Both the position numbers and the translations under genes were made by a program. Under the pieces are notes generated by a model, which made no database searches, was not told the DNA's origin, and saw only the letters and a list, made by a program, of their open reading frames with translations. 64,000 nucleotides of DNA from Conexibacter stalactiti (GTDB taxonomy: Bacteria; Actinomycetota; Thermoleophilia; Solirubrobacterales; Solirubrobacteraceae): the NCBI RefSeq assembly GCF_035967765.1, contig NZ_JAYWIT010000003.1. One strand, 5' to 3'. The number at the start of each line of letters is the position of its first letter. Position 1 is the first letter of the stretch. Positions 17,270 to 25,116 of this stretch are shown one piece after another.

Positions 17270-18513
17270 GCGGCGTGCTGGCGGGGATGCGCGTCGTCGA
17301 GGGGTCGGCCTTCGTGGCGGCGCCGCTGGGCGGCATGACGCTCGCGCAGCTCGGCGCCGACGTGATCCGCTTCGACCAGATCGGCGGCGGCCTCGACCGC
17401 GACCGCTGGCCGCTTGCCGCCGACGGCCAGAGCCTCTTCTGGGCCGGGCTGAACAAGGGCAAGCGCTCGATCCAGCTCGACCTCCGCTCCGAGGAAGGAC
17501 GGGAGCTGGCGCAGGCGCTCGTGACCGCGCCGGGCGAGGACGCCGGGCTGTTCCTGACCAACTTCCCCGCGCGCGGCTGGCTGGCGCACGCGGCGCTGCA
17601 GGCGCGCCGTCCCGACCTCGTGATGGTCGCGCTGACCGGCAATCCGGACGGCTCCAGCGAGGTCGACTACACCGTCAACCCGTCGACCGGCTTCCCGTGG
17701 GCGACCGGGCCGCGCAACCTCGCCGAGCCGCTCAACAGCGTCCTGCCGGCGTGGGACGTGGCGATGGGCACGCTCGCGACGACCGGCCTGCTCGCCGCCG
17801 AGCGGCGGCGCGCGCGGACCGGCGAGGGGACGCTCGTGCGGCTGTCGCTCTCCGACGTCGCCTTCGCGATGGTCGGCAACCTCGGCCGCATCGCCGAGGC
17901 GCAGCTCGGCGGCCGCGACCAGCCGAAGGACGGCAACTACCTCTACGGCGCCTTCGGGCACGACTTCGAGACGCGCGACGGGCGCCGCGTGATGGTCGTC
18001 GCGCTGACCGCGCGCCAATGGCGCGCGCTGCAGGACGTGACCGGCCTGCACGAGGCGTGCGGAAGCCTCGAACAGGTCAGCGGCCACGACCTCAGCACCG
18101 AGGCGGGTCGCTTCGAGGGCCGCGACCTGATCGCGGCGCTGCTGCGCCCGTGGTTCGCGCAGCGCGAGATGGGCGAGCTCCGCGCCGCCTTCGCCGGCAC
18201 CGGCGTCTCGTGGGGTCCGTACCAGACGTTCAAGCAGCTGGTCGAGGAGGACGAGCGCTGCTCGCCGGCCAATCCGATGTTCACGGAGGTCGAGCATCGC
18301 GGGCTCGGCAGGTACCTGATGCCGGGCTCACCGCTCGACTTCGCCGCCGAGACCCGCGAGCCGGCACGCCGCGCGCCGCTGCTGGGCGAGCACACCGAGG
18401 AGGTCCTCGCGGACGTGCTCGGCCTGGGCGACGCCGAGATCGGCCGCCTGCTCGATCGCGGCGTCGTCGCCGGCGCGGACGCGGACGCCGGCGCGCGGAG
18501 CGCGGTCGCATGA
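17266..18513 (+). CDS. mct: family III CoA transferase, 2-methylfumaryl-CoA isomerase (Mct)-like
   Basis: A 415-residue CaiB/BaiF-family protein. From memory it closely resembles Chloroflexus Mct, which moves CoA between the two carboxyl groups of mesaconate: GMRVVEGSAFVAAPLGGMT at the start, LFWAGLNKGKRSI, TNFPARGWL, SEVDYTVNP (likely catalytic Asp), GNYLYGAFGHDFETRDG and YLMPGSPLDF. Ordinary family III transferases lack this set. The start overlaps the MaoC gene by ATGA. It makes an intramolecular CoA shift the likely reaction, though the actual acid could be a mesaconate analogue from the ring substrate. Confidence 0.82.
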   Translation: MSGVLAGMRVVEGSAFVAAPLGGMTLAQLGADVIRFDQIGGGLDRDRWPLAADGQSLFWAGLNKGKRSIQLDLRSEEGRELAQALVTAPGEDAGLFLTNFPARGWLAHAALQARRPDLVMVALTGNPDGSSEVDYTVNPSTGFPWATGPRNLAEPLNSVLPAWDVAMGTLATTGLLAAERRRARTGEGTLVRLSLSDVAFAMVGNLGRIAEAQLGGRDQPKDGNYLYGAFGHDFETRDGRRVMVVALTARQWRALQDVTGLHEACGSLEQVSGHDLSTEAGRFEGRDLIAALLRPWFAQREMGELRAAFAGTGVSWGPYQTFKQLVEEDERCSPANPMFTEVEHRGLGRYLMPGSPLDFAAETREPARRAPLLGEHTEEVLADVLGLGDAEIGRLLDRGVVAGADADAGARSAVA

Positions 18514-19280
18514 GCGGCGAGCAGCCCGTGCTGACGGCGGTCGCCGACGGCGTCGGCTCGATCACGCTGAACCGGCCGCAGGCGATGAACGCGATCACCG
18601 TCGGGCTCGCCGAAGGGCTGGAGCGCGCGCTGGCGGAGCTGGCGCCGCAGGTCTCGGTGATCGTGATCCGCGGCGCCGGCGGGAACTTCTGCGTCGGCGG
18701 CGACTTCAACGAGCTGGAGGCGCTGCGGGCGCGGGGGCCCGCCGCGATGGCCGGCCTCTTCGCCGCCTTCGGCCGCGCCTGCGCGCTCGTCGCCGCCGTC
18801 GACGTGCCCGTCGTCACCGTCGTCGAGGGCTACGCGATGGCGGGCGGCTTCGAGCTGATGCAGGCCGCCGACATCGCGCTCGTCGCCGACGACGCGAAGC
18901 TGGCCGACAACCACTCGAACTTCGGGCAGGTCCCGGGCGGCGGCGGCTCGCAGCTGCTGCCGCGGCTCGTCGGCCGCCAGCGGGCGACCGCCCACATCCT
19001 GCTCGGCGACCGCATCTCCGGCGCCGAGGCGGCGGCGTGGGGCCTCGCCTACCGCGCCGTCCCGCGCGGCGACCTCGACGAGGCCGCCGCCGCGCTCGCC
19101 GCGAGGCTCGCCGGCAAGACGCGCGAGGCGCAGGCGCGCACGAAGCGGCTGATCCGCGACGGCCTGGAGCTGCCGCTCGCCGAGGGCGTGGCGCTGGAGC
19201 GCCGCGTCGTCGTCGAGCACCTGACCGGCGAGGCCGCGGGCGACGGGATCGCATCGTTCACCACACGAGGAGCAAGATGA
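18510..19280 (+). CDS. enoyl-CoA hydratase/isomerase family protein
   Basis: A 256-residue crotonase: ITLNRPQAMNAITVGL, IRGAGGNFCVGGDFNELEAL, VEGYAMAGGFELMQAADIAL, then the active-site loop NFGQVPGGGGSQLLPRLVG. It lacks the usual Glu in that loop (VPGGGGS), so it may be an isomerase, hydrolase or other variant rather than a classic hydratase. It joins the Mct-like gene through an ATGA overlap. Confidence 0.88.
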   Translation: MSGEQPVLTAVADGVGSITLNRPQAMNAITVGLAEGLERALAELAPQVSVIVIRGAGGNFCVGGDFNELEALRARGPAAMAGLFAAFGRACALVAAVDVPVVTVVEGYAMAGGFELMQAADIALVADDAKLADNHSNFGQVPGGGGSQLLPRLVGRQRATAHILLGDRISGAEAAAWGLAYRAVPRGDLDEAAAALAARLAGKTREAQARTKRLIRDGLELPLAEGVALERRVVVEHLTGEAAGDGIASFTTRGAR

Positions 19281-20086
19281 CGTCCGAGACGCTGATCGGC
19301 GAGGGGCCGGTGCTCCTCGACCTCGACGACGGGGTGGCGCTGCTGCGCTTCAACCGGCCGGAGGCGTTCAACGGCCTCGACGTGCCGTTTCTGCGCGCGC
19401 TGTACGAGGCCGTCATGGCGATCCACGGCGAGCCGCGCGCCCGCGCCGTGCTGGTCACCGGCGAGGGCAAGCACTTCTGCGCCGGCGGGGACGTGAAGAC
19501 GTTCGCGTCGAAGGGCGAGGCGCTGCCCGACTACCTGCGCGAGGCGACCAGCTGGCTGCAGATCTGCGCCTCGGCGCTGATGCGGTTGCAGGCGCCGGTG
19601 GTCGCGGCCGTGCACGGCTTCGCGGCCGGCGGCGGCGGGCTCGGCCTCGTCTGCGCCTCGGACCTCGTGATCGCCGAGCGCTCGGCGAAGTTCATGCTCG
19701 GCGCGACGCGCGTCGGGATGGCGCCGGACGCCGGCGGCTCGGTCACGCTCACGCACCTCGTCGGCTTCCGCAAGGCGATGGAGATCGCGCTCACCAACCC
19801 GACGATCGAGGCCGAGGAGGCGCTGCGGATCGGCCTGATCACGCGCGTCGTCGACGACGGCGCCGCGCGCGAGGAGGGGCTGCGGCTGGCGCGCGAGCTG
19901 GCGGCCGGGCCGACGCTCGCGCTGGGGGAGACGAAGCGGCTGCTGTGGGAGGGGCTCGGTGCGACCGTCGAGGCGCGCCTGCCCGACGAGGCCCGCACCG
20001 TCGCCGCGCTGTCGGGCACCGAGGACGCGCGCGAGGGGCTCGCGGCCGTGATCGAGCGGCGCGCGCCGGAGTACCGCGGACGATGA
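19277..20086 (+). CDS. enoyl-CoA hydratase/isomerase family protein
   Basis: A 269-residue crotonase with LLRFNRPEAFNGLDVPFL, VTGEGKHFCAGGDVKTFA and VHGFAAGGGGLGLVCASDLV, followed by VGMAPDAGGSVTLTHLVG and the tail EGLAAVIERRAPEYRGR. The PDAGGS loop is the form seen in many isomerase or PaaG-like members. It overlaps both neighbours by ATGA, so it is the fourth crotonase of the cluster and is co-translated. Confidence 0.9.
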   Translation: MTSETLIGEGPVLLDLDDGVALLRFNRPEAFNGLDVPFLRALYEAVMAIHGEPRARAVLVTGEGKHFCAGGDVKTFASKGEALPDYLREATSWLQICASALMRLQAPVVAAVHGFAAGGGGLGLVCASDLVIAERSAKFMLGATRVGMAPDAGGSVTLTHLVGFRKAMEIALTNPTIEAEEALRIGLITRVVDDGAAREEGLRLARELAAGPTLALGETKRLLWEGLGATVEARLPDEARTVAALSGTEDAREGLAAVIERRAPEYRGR

Positions 20087-20793
20087 GACGGACCGCGCTC
20101 GTCACCGGCGGCTCCTACGGCATCGGCGCCGCGATCGCGGAGCGGCTGGTCGCTGACGGGGCCGACGTCGTCATCACCGGGCGCAAGCTCGACGGCGCGC
20201 GCGAGCAGGCCGCGCGGATCGGCGCGCGCGCCGTCGCCTTCGACGTCGCCGACCATGCCGCGACGACCGCCGCGATCCGCGACCTGGGCCGGATCGACAT
20301 CCTCGTCAACAACGCCGGCGCCGACCACTTCGGCTGGTTCACGCAGGTTCCGTACGAGACGTGGAAGCGGATCCTCGCCGTGAACCTCGACGGCGTCCTC
20401 TCCTGCACGCAGGCGGCGCTGCCGGGGATGCAGGAGAACGGCTGGGGCCGGATCGTCACCGTCGGCTCCGAGGCCGGCCGGATCGGCTCCAAGGGCAATG
20501 CTGCCTACGCGGCTGCCAAGGGCGCGGTGATCGCCTTCACGAAGTCGATCGCACGCGAGAACGCGCGCTTCGCGATCACCGCGAACGTCTGCTCACCCGG
20601 GCCGATCGAGACGCCGCTGCTGCGCGAGATGAGCGATCACGCGATCGCGGTCGTGACCGAGCAGACGCAGCTGAGGCGTCTCGGCACGACCGCTGAGGTC
20701 GCCGCCGCCGTCGCCTTCCTCGTCTCGGAGGAGGCGTCGTACGTGACCGGCGAGACCCTCGGCGTCTCCGGTGGGATGGCGCTCGGCGGATGA
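20083..20793 (+). CDS. short-chain dehydrogenase/reductase
   Basis: A 236-residue classical SDR. The cofactor loop is TALVTGGSYGIGAAIAERL, then DVADHA, LVNNAG, the catalytic Ser in VTVGSEAGR and Tyr/Lys in AAYAAAKGA; the tail reads SYVTGETLGVSGG. It would oxidise or reduce an alcohol/ketone, such as a hydroxyacyl-CoA or a ring diol. It is the last gene of the overlapping operon that begins at 11656. Confidence 0.92.
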   Translation: MRRTALVTGGSYGIGAAIAERLVADGADVVITGRKLDGAREQAARIGARAVAFDVADHAATTAAIRDLGRIDILVNNAGADHFGWFTQVPYETWKRILAVNLDGVLSCTQAALPGMQENGWGRIVTVGSEAGRIGSKGNAAYAAAKGAVIAFTKSIARENARFAITANVCSPGPIETPLLREMSDHAIAVVTEQTQLRRLGTTAEVAAAVAFLVSEEASYVTGETLGVSGGMALGG

Positions 20794-20821
20794 CCGGACA
20801 GTCTGTACGGACACTCTGTCC
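20794..20821. promoter_or_regulatory. compound operator before the Rieske oxygenase operon
   Basis: CCGGACAGTCTG (20794-20805) is identical to the 2.2-kb site. TGTACGGACA (20804-20813) is a near-palindrome of the same TGTCCGNACA type, and GGACAG (20796-20801) pairs with CTGTCC (20816-20821). A possible -10 box TAGGAT lies at 20832-20837, so the operator would cover the -35 region and repress transcription. Confidence 0.65.
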
Positions 20822-20844
20822 ATGTTCGTGTTAGGATGGCTTCC

Positions 20845-22110
20845 ATGAGTACTGTCGACGCCACCATCGGATGGGATCGGCTGATCGAGCACGATCGGGT
20901 CCACGGCTCGCTCTACACCGATCCGGCGATCTACGAGGCCGAGCTGGAGCGCATCTGGTACCGCACGTGGGTCTACGTCGGCCACGTCAGCGAGGTGCCC
21001 GAGCCCAACGACTACATCGTCAAGTCGATCGGGCCGCAGCCGGTGATCATGAGCCGCGACAAGCAGGGCGAGATCCACCTCCTGCTCAACCGCTGCACCC
21101 ATCGCGCCAACCTCGTCTGCGACGCGGCCAGAGGCAACTCCAGCGCCTTCCGCTGCCCCTACCACGGCTGGACGTTCTCGAACACCGGCAGACTGCTCGG
21201 CTACCCGTTCAACAGCGGGTACGACGGGCGCGAGGCGAAGCGAGAGCTTGGCCTCGGGCGCGTGACGCGCGTCGAGATCTACCAGGGCTTCGTCTTCGGC
21301 TCGTTCGCCGAGGAGGGCCCGACGCTGCTCGAACATCTCGGCGCCGCGCGCGAGGCGCTCGACCGCCTCGTCGCGCTGTCGCCGACTGGGGAGCTGGACC
21401 TCAGCGCCGGCTGGCTCCAGCACAAGGTGAAGGCGAACTGGAAGATGCTCGTCGAGAACGAGACCGACGGCTACCACCCGCAGTTCGTCCACTCGTCGAT
21501 CTTCAGCGTCGCCAAGAGCGGCATCGGCGACCTCTACGGCGAGGAGTCGACGGCGCTCTCGCGCGACCTCGGCAACGGCCACACCGAGAACGACCTGCGG
21601 CCCGAGTTCCGCCGCATCGGGCAGCCGCTCGGCTGGTTCGGCACGACGCCCGACCGCGTGCCCGACTACGTCGCGCAACTGGAGGCCGCCAAGGGCGTGG
21701 AGACGGCGCGCGAGCTGATGATCGACGGCTCGCCGCACGTGATGCTGTTCCCCAACCTCTTCATCGCGGAGATCCAGCTGTTCGTGATCCAGCCGCTGGC
21801 GATCGACGAGACCGTCCAGCACGTCACCGCGGTGCAGTACAAGGGCGCGCCGGACATGAACCGCCGCATGCTGCAGCAGACGATCGGCTCGGTCGGCCCG
21901 GCCGGCTTCCTGCTCGCCGACGACTCCGAGATGTACGAGCGCAACCAGCGCGGCGTCCATGCCCGCTCGCCCGAGTGGGTCGTGCTCAAGCGCGGCACCC
22001 ACCGCGAGCGGCTCGACGAGAACGGCCACGTCGTCGGCGACGCGACCGACGAGGTTCCGCAGCGCGCGATCTGGAAGCACTACCGCCAGCTGATGGAGAC
22101 GGGCGCATGA
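20845..22110 (+). CDS. aromatic-ring-hydroxylating dioxygenase, large (alpha) subunit
   Basis: A 421-residue Rieske non-heme iron oxygenase. The [2Fe-2S] ligands are in RCTHRA (Cys84, His86) and FRCPYHGW (Cys104, His107). The mononuclear iron site is in NETDGYHPQFVH (His211, His216). These enzymes insert O2 into aromatic or cyclic substrates, often forming cis-diols. I chose the ATG at 20845 because AGGA at 20832-20835 is well placed; an ATG at 20836 overlaps that site. The beta subunit, reductase and ferredoxin follow, giving a complete three-component system. Confidence 0.92.
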   Translation: MSTVDATIGWDRLIEHDRVHGSLYTDPAIYEAELERIWYRTWVYVGHVSEVPEPNDYIVKSIGPQPVIMSRDKQGEIHLLLNRCTHRANLVCDAARGNSSAFRCPYHGWTFSNTGRLLGYPFNSGYDGREAKRELGLGRVTRVEIYQGFVFGSFAEEGPTLLEHLGAAREALDRLVALSPTGELDLSAGWLQHKVKANWKMLVENETDGYHPQFVHSSIFSVAKSGIGDLYGEESTALSRDLGNGHTENDLRPEFRRIGQPLGWFGTTPDRVPDYVAQLEAAKGVETARELMIDGSPHVMLFPNLFIAEIQLFVIQPLAIDETVQHVTAVQYKGAPDMNRRMLQQTIGSVGPAGFLLADDSEMYERNQRGVHARSPEWVVLKRGTHRERLDENGHVVGDATDEVPQRAIWKHYRQLMETGA

Positions 22111-22598
22111 GCGCGGCGGCGCTGAACCTCGACCTGCTGCTGGAGGTCCAGCAGTTCGTCTACCGCGAGGCGCGCTTGCAGGACGAGCACGACTACGACG
22201 CGTGGGAGGCGCTCTGGGCTGAGGAGGCGACCTACTGGGTGCCCGCCAACGGCGACTCGATCGATCCGACGCGAGAGATGTCGATCATCTTCGACAACCG
22301 CTCGCGGATCGCCACGCGCGTCAAGCAGCTCAAGACCGGCAAGCGCCACGCGCAGGCGCCGCCCTCGCGCGTCCGCCGCGTCGTCTCCAACGTCGAGCTG
22401 CTCGCCGAGGACGGCGACGAGCTGATCGTCGGCGCCAACTTCGTCGTCTACGAGTCACGCGAGCGCGGTCTGACGCTGTGGGCCGGGCGCAGCACCTACC
22501 GGCTGCAGCGGGTCGACGGCGATCTCCGCATGGCATACAAGAAGGTCGAGCTGGTCGACAACGACCGCCCGGTCTACACGCTCGCCTTCCTGATCTGA
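22107..22598 (+). CDS. aromatic-ring-hydroxylating dioxygenase, small (beta) subunit
   Basis: A 163-residue SnoaL/NTF2-like protein with the beta-subunit pattern: QQFVYREARLQDEHDYDAW near the start, YWVPANGDSIDP, and the final strands KKVELVDNDRPVYTLAFLI. It has no cofactor and stabilises the alpha3beta3 oxygenase. The start overlaps the alpha-subunit stop as ATGA. Confidence 0.92.
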   Translation: MSAAALNLDLLLEVQQFVYREARLQDEHDYDAWEALWAEEATYWVPANGDSIDPTREMSIIFDNRSRIATRVKQLKTGKRHAQAPPSRVRRVVSNVELLAEDGDELIVGANFVVYESRERGLTLWAGRSTYRLQRVDGDLRMAYKKVELVDNDRPVYTLAFLI

Positions 22599-22828
22599 TG
22601 GACGTCAGCGAGGTCGTCAGCGAGTTCGCCGCGGTCGCGCTGTCGATCGACCACGACGGCAACGGACCGCGGCTGCGGATCGAGGACCTCAAGACCGGTC
22701 ACGTTGGCTATCTCGACGCGCTCGAGCTGGAGACGCTCGCGTGGCTGCCTGAGGGCGCGCTGCATCCAATGCTCGACCCGTCACACCACCGCTGGCGCAA
22801 GCCGGCACCGGGAGGAGGAATCCACTGA
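22598..22828 (+). CDS. small protein of Rieske oxygenase clusters, function unknown
   Basis: A 76-residue soluble protein (MDVSEVVSEFAAVALSIDHD, then GHVGYLDALELETLAWL). From memory, similar short proteins sit beside Rieske beta subunits in Rhodococcus and Mycobacterium clusters, sometimes labelled 'dihydrodiol dehydrogenase' without basis, as 76 residues are too few for a dehydrogenase. It overlaps the beta-subunit stop (TGATG) and the reductase start (TGATG), so it is translated as part of the unit. An assembly or stability role is a guess. Confidence 0.7.
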   Translation: MDVSEVVSEFAAVALSIDHDGNGPRLRIEDLKTGHVGYLDALELETLAWLPEGALHPMLDPSHHRWRKPAPGGGIH

Positions 22829-24186
22829 TGCGCATCGCCATCGTCGGCGCCGGCCCGTCGGGCTTCTTCGCCGCCGGCCATCTGCTCGGCAGAGGGCACG
22901 AGGTCGACCTCTACGACCGGCTCCCGACCCCGTGGGGGCTGGTCCGCGGCGGCGTCGCCCCCGACCATCCCAACATCAAGTCGGTCTCGCGGGTGTTCGA
23001 GAAGATCGCGGCCCGGCCCGGCTTCCGCTTCTTCGGCAACGTCGAGGTCGGCAGCGACGTCAGCCACCAGCAGCTGCTCGACTGGTACCACGCGGTCATC
23101 TACACCGTCGGCACGGCGATCGACCGTCGCAGCGGCGTGCCGGGCGAGCAGCTGCCCGGGTCGCACTCGGCGACCGAGTTCGTCGGCTGGTACAACGGCC
23201 ACCCCGACTACGCCGGCCACGAGTTCGACCTCTCCGGCGAGCGCGCGATCGTGATCGGCAACGGCAACGTCGCGATCGACGTCGCGCGGATGCTGACGCT
23301 CACGCGCGACGAGCTGGCCGCCACCGACGCGGCCGATCACGCGATCGAGGCGCTCGACGCGGCGAACATCCGCGAGATCGTCGTGCTCGGCCGGCGCGGT
23401 CCGCACCAGGCCGCCTTCACCAACCCGGAGCTGCTCGAGCTGGGCGAGCTGCTCGACGCCGACGTCGTCGTCGATCCCGCGGACCTGGAGGCCGACCCCG
23501 CGCTCGCCGGCGAGGAGCTGGACGAGCTGGACGAGGTGCTCGAGCACACGCTGGAGATCCTCGGCGGCTACGCGCAGCGGGCGCCGTCGGGGAAGCGCAA
23601 GCGCGTCGTGCTGAGGTTCATGTCGTCGCCGGTCGAGATCGTCGGCGACGGGAGGGTGGAGGCCGTCACGGTCGTGCGCAACCGGCTCGAACGCGACGCC
23701 GGCGGCGTCCTGCGCGCGCGGGCGACCGGCCTCACGCAGGAGCTCCCGGCGGGGATCGTCTTCCGCGCGATCGGCTACCAGGGCGTCGCGGTCCCGGGCG
23801 TGCCGTTCGACGCGGCGACCGGCCTGATCCCGCACGACGGCCGCGGCCGCGTCACCGGCGCCGAGCGCACCTACGTTGCCGGCTGGATCAAGCGCGGTCC
23901 CTCGGGCGTGATCGGCACGAACAAGAGATGCGCGATCGACACCTCCAAGGCGCTGCTCGCCGATCTCGAAGCGGGCGTGCTGGGCGGCGGTCCGGCCGCC
24001 GAGCCCGACGTGGTCGAGCGCGAGCTGCGCGAGCGGATCCCCGATCTCGTCGACCATGCCGGCTGGGCGTCGATCGACGCCGCCGAGCGCGCCGCCGGCG
24101 AGCCGGCCGGCCGGCCGCGCGTGAAGCTGACGACGATCCCGGACCTGCTCGAAGCGGCGGCGGCACCGAACGAGGCGGTCCGATGA
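22828..24186 (+). CDS. fprA: ferredoxin-NADP+ reductase, FprA (adrenodoxin reductase) type
   Basis: A 452-residue flavoprotein. The FAD motif is at residues 3-22 (IAIVGAGPSGFFAAGHLL), followed by YDRLPTPWGLVRGGVAPDHP, a signature of the FprA/adrenodoxin reductase group. The NADP site is IVIGNGNVAIDVARML with downstream LGRRGPHQAAF, and the C-terminal block is VAGWIKRGPSGVIGTNK. It passes electrons from NADPH to the ferredoxin encoded next. A strong GGAGGAGG ribosome site precedes the start. The cluster thus uses an FprA-type reductase rather than the usual ring-oxygenase reductase. Confidence 0.93.
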   Translation: MRIAIVGAGPSGFFAAGHLLGRGHEVDLYDRLPTPWGLVRGGVAPDHPNIKSVSRVFEKIAARPGFRFFGNVEVGSDVSHQQLLDWYHAVIYTVGTAIDRRSGVPGEQLPGSHSATEFVGWYNGHPDYAGHEFDLSGERAIVIGNGNVAIDVARMLTLTRDELAATDAADHAIEALDAANIREIVVLGRRGPHQAAFTNPELLELGELLDADVVVDPADLEADPALAGEELDELDEVLEHTLEILGGYAQRAPSGKRKRVVLRFMSSPVEIVGDGRVEAVTVVRNRLERDAGGVLRARATGLTQELPAGIVFRAIGYQGVAVPGVPFDAATGLIPHDGRGRVTGAERTYVAGWIKRGPSGVIGTNKRCAIDTSKALLADLEAGVLGGGPAAEPDVVERELRERIPDLVDHAGWASIDAAERAAGEPAGRPRVKLTTIPDLLEAAAAPNEAVR

Positions 24187-24443
24187 GCTATGTGATCACC
24201 GACAGATGCGTCGGCAACAAGGACGCCTCGTGCACCGAGGTCTGCCCGGTCGACTGCATCCACCCGACGCCCGACGAGGACGGCTTCGCCGAGGCGGAGA
24301 TGCTCCACATCGACCCCGACGAGTGCATCGACTGCGACGCCTGCTTCGAGTCCTGCCCGTTCAAGGCGATCTACCCGAAGGGGCAGCTCCCGGCGGACCT
24401 CGTCCAGTTCGCCGAGATCAACGCGGCGCACTTCGAGAGCTGA
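24183..24443 (+). CDS. 7Fe-type ferredoxin (FdxA-like)
   Basis: An 86-residue ferredoxin. The spacing CVGNKDASCTEVCPVDC, then ECIDCDACFESCP, is that of [3Fe-4S][4Fe-4S] actinobacterial ferredoxins. It would carry electrons from the FprA-type reductase to the oxygenase. The start overlaps the reductase stop (ATGA), and it is the last gene of the Rieske unit. Confidence 0.92.
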   Translation: MSYVITDRCVGNKDASCTEVCPVDCIHPTPDEDGFAEAEMLHIDPDECIDCDACFESCPFKAIYPKGQLPADLVQFAEINAAHFES

Positions 24444-24453
24444 CCTCCGGCCT

Positions 24454-24870
24454 CTACGACGCCAGCGCCTTCGCCTTCAGCGACGCGAACTCGTCGTCGT
24501 TGATCGTCCCTCTCGCGCGCAGCCGCTCGGCCGCCTCGATCTGCGCCGCGGCGCCGCCGCCGCTGCCGCCGTTGCCCGAACCGGCGACCGTGCGGACGCG
24601 CTCGTCGAACTGCCGCTGGACGCGGTCGGCCTGCTCCATGTTGCGGCGCACCATCCCGTCGTGCTGGGCGATCAGATAGGTCAGCACGCCTATGAACGGC
24701 AGCACGATCATGAAGACGCACCATGCGGCCTTCTTCCAGCCGCCGATGTCGTCACGCCGGAAGACGTCGCTGAGGATCACGATCATCATCCAGATCCAGG
24801 CGACCCAGGCGAAGAAGATGATCATCGACCACAGCACGTCGAGAAAAGGGAAGTCGGCAGCGAACACCAT
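24454..24870 (-). CDS. membrane protein with PLDc_N-like and SHOCT domains
   Basis: A 138-residue protein with two hydrophobic segments (about residues 9-30, LDVLWSMIIFFAWVAWIWMM, and 45-65, WCVFMIVLPFIGVLTYLIAQ) in the PLDc_N arrangement, then a charged stretch with a short coiled coil, a Gly/Ser linker and a C-terminal SHOCT domain (RLRARGTINDDEFASLKAKAL). SHOCT modules are short oligomerisation units of unclear role. AGGAGG precedes the ATG at 24870. It converges on the ferredoxin gene, 10 bases away. Confidence 0.85.
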   Translation of the reverse strand: MVFAADFPFLDVLWSMIIFFAWVAWIWMMIVILSDVFRRDDIGGWKKAAWCVFMIVLPFIGVLTYLIAQHDGMVRRNMEQADRVQRQFDERVRTVAGSGNGGSGGGAAAQIEAAERLRARGTINDDEFASLKAKALAS

Positions 24871-25116
24871 CGGGGTACCTCCTCTGCCGCCGGCCCACGC
24901 GGCGGACGCTTGGGGCACCGAGGTTGGCGCGGCGGCGTGACGCCGGCAAGGAGGCAGGCACCACGCCCGGCAGGTGCCGGCATCCCCGCATGCGGCGGTT
25001 CTCACCAGCTTCCCACCACGTGCGGGCCTGAATTGCGGTACAACAGCGTCTGGAAGCGGTGCATCCACTGCTTGCGGTGGGGGCACCGGGGCCGGGGCGG
25101 AACTGAAGGAGCGCAC

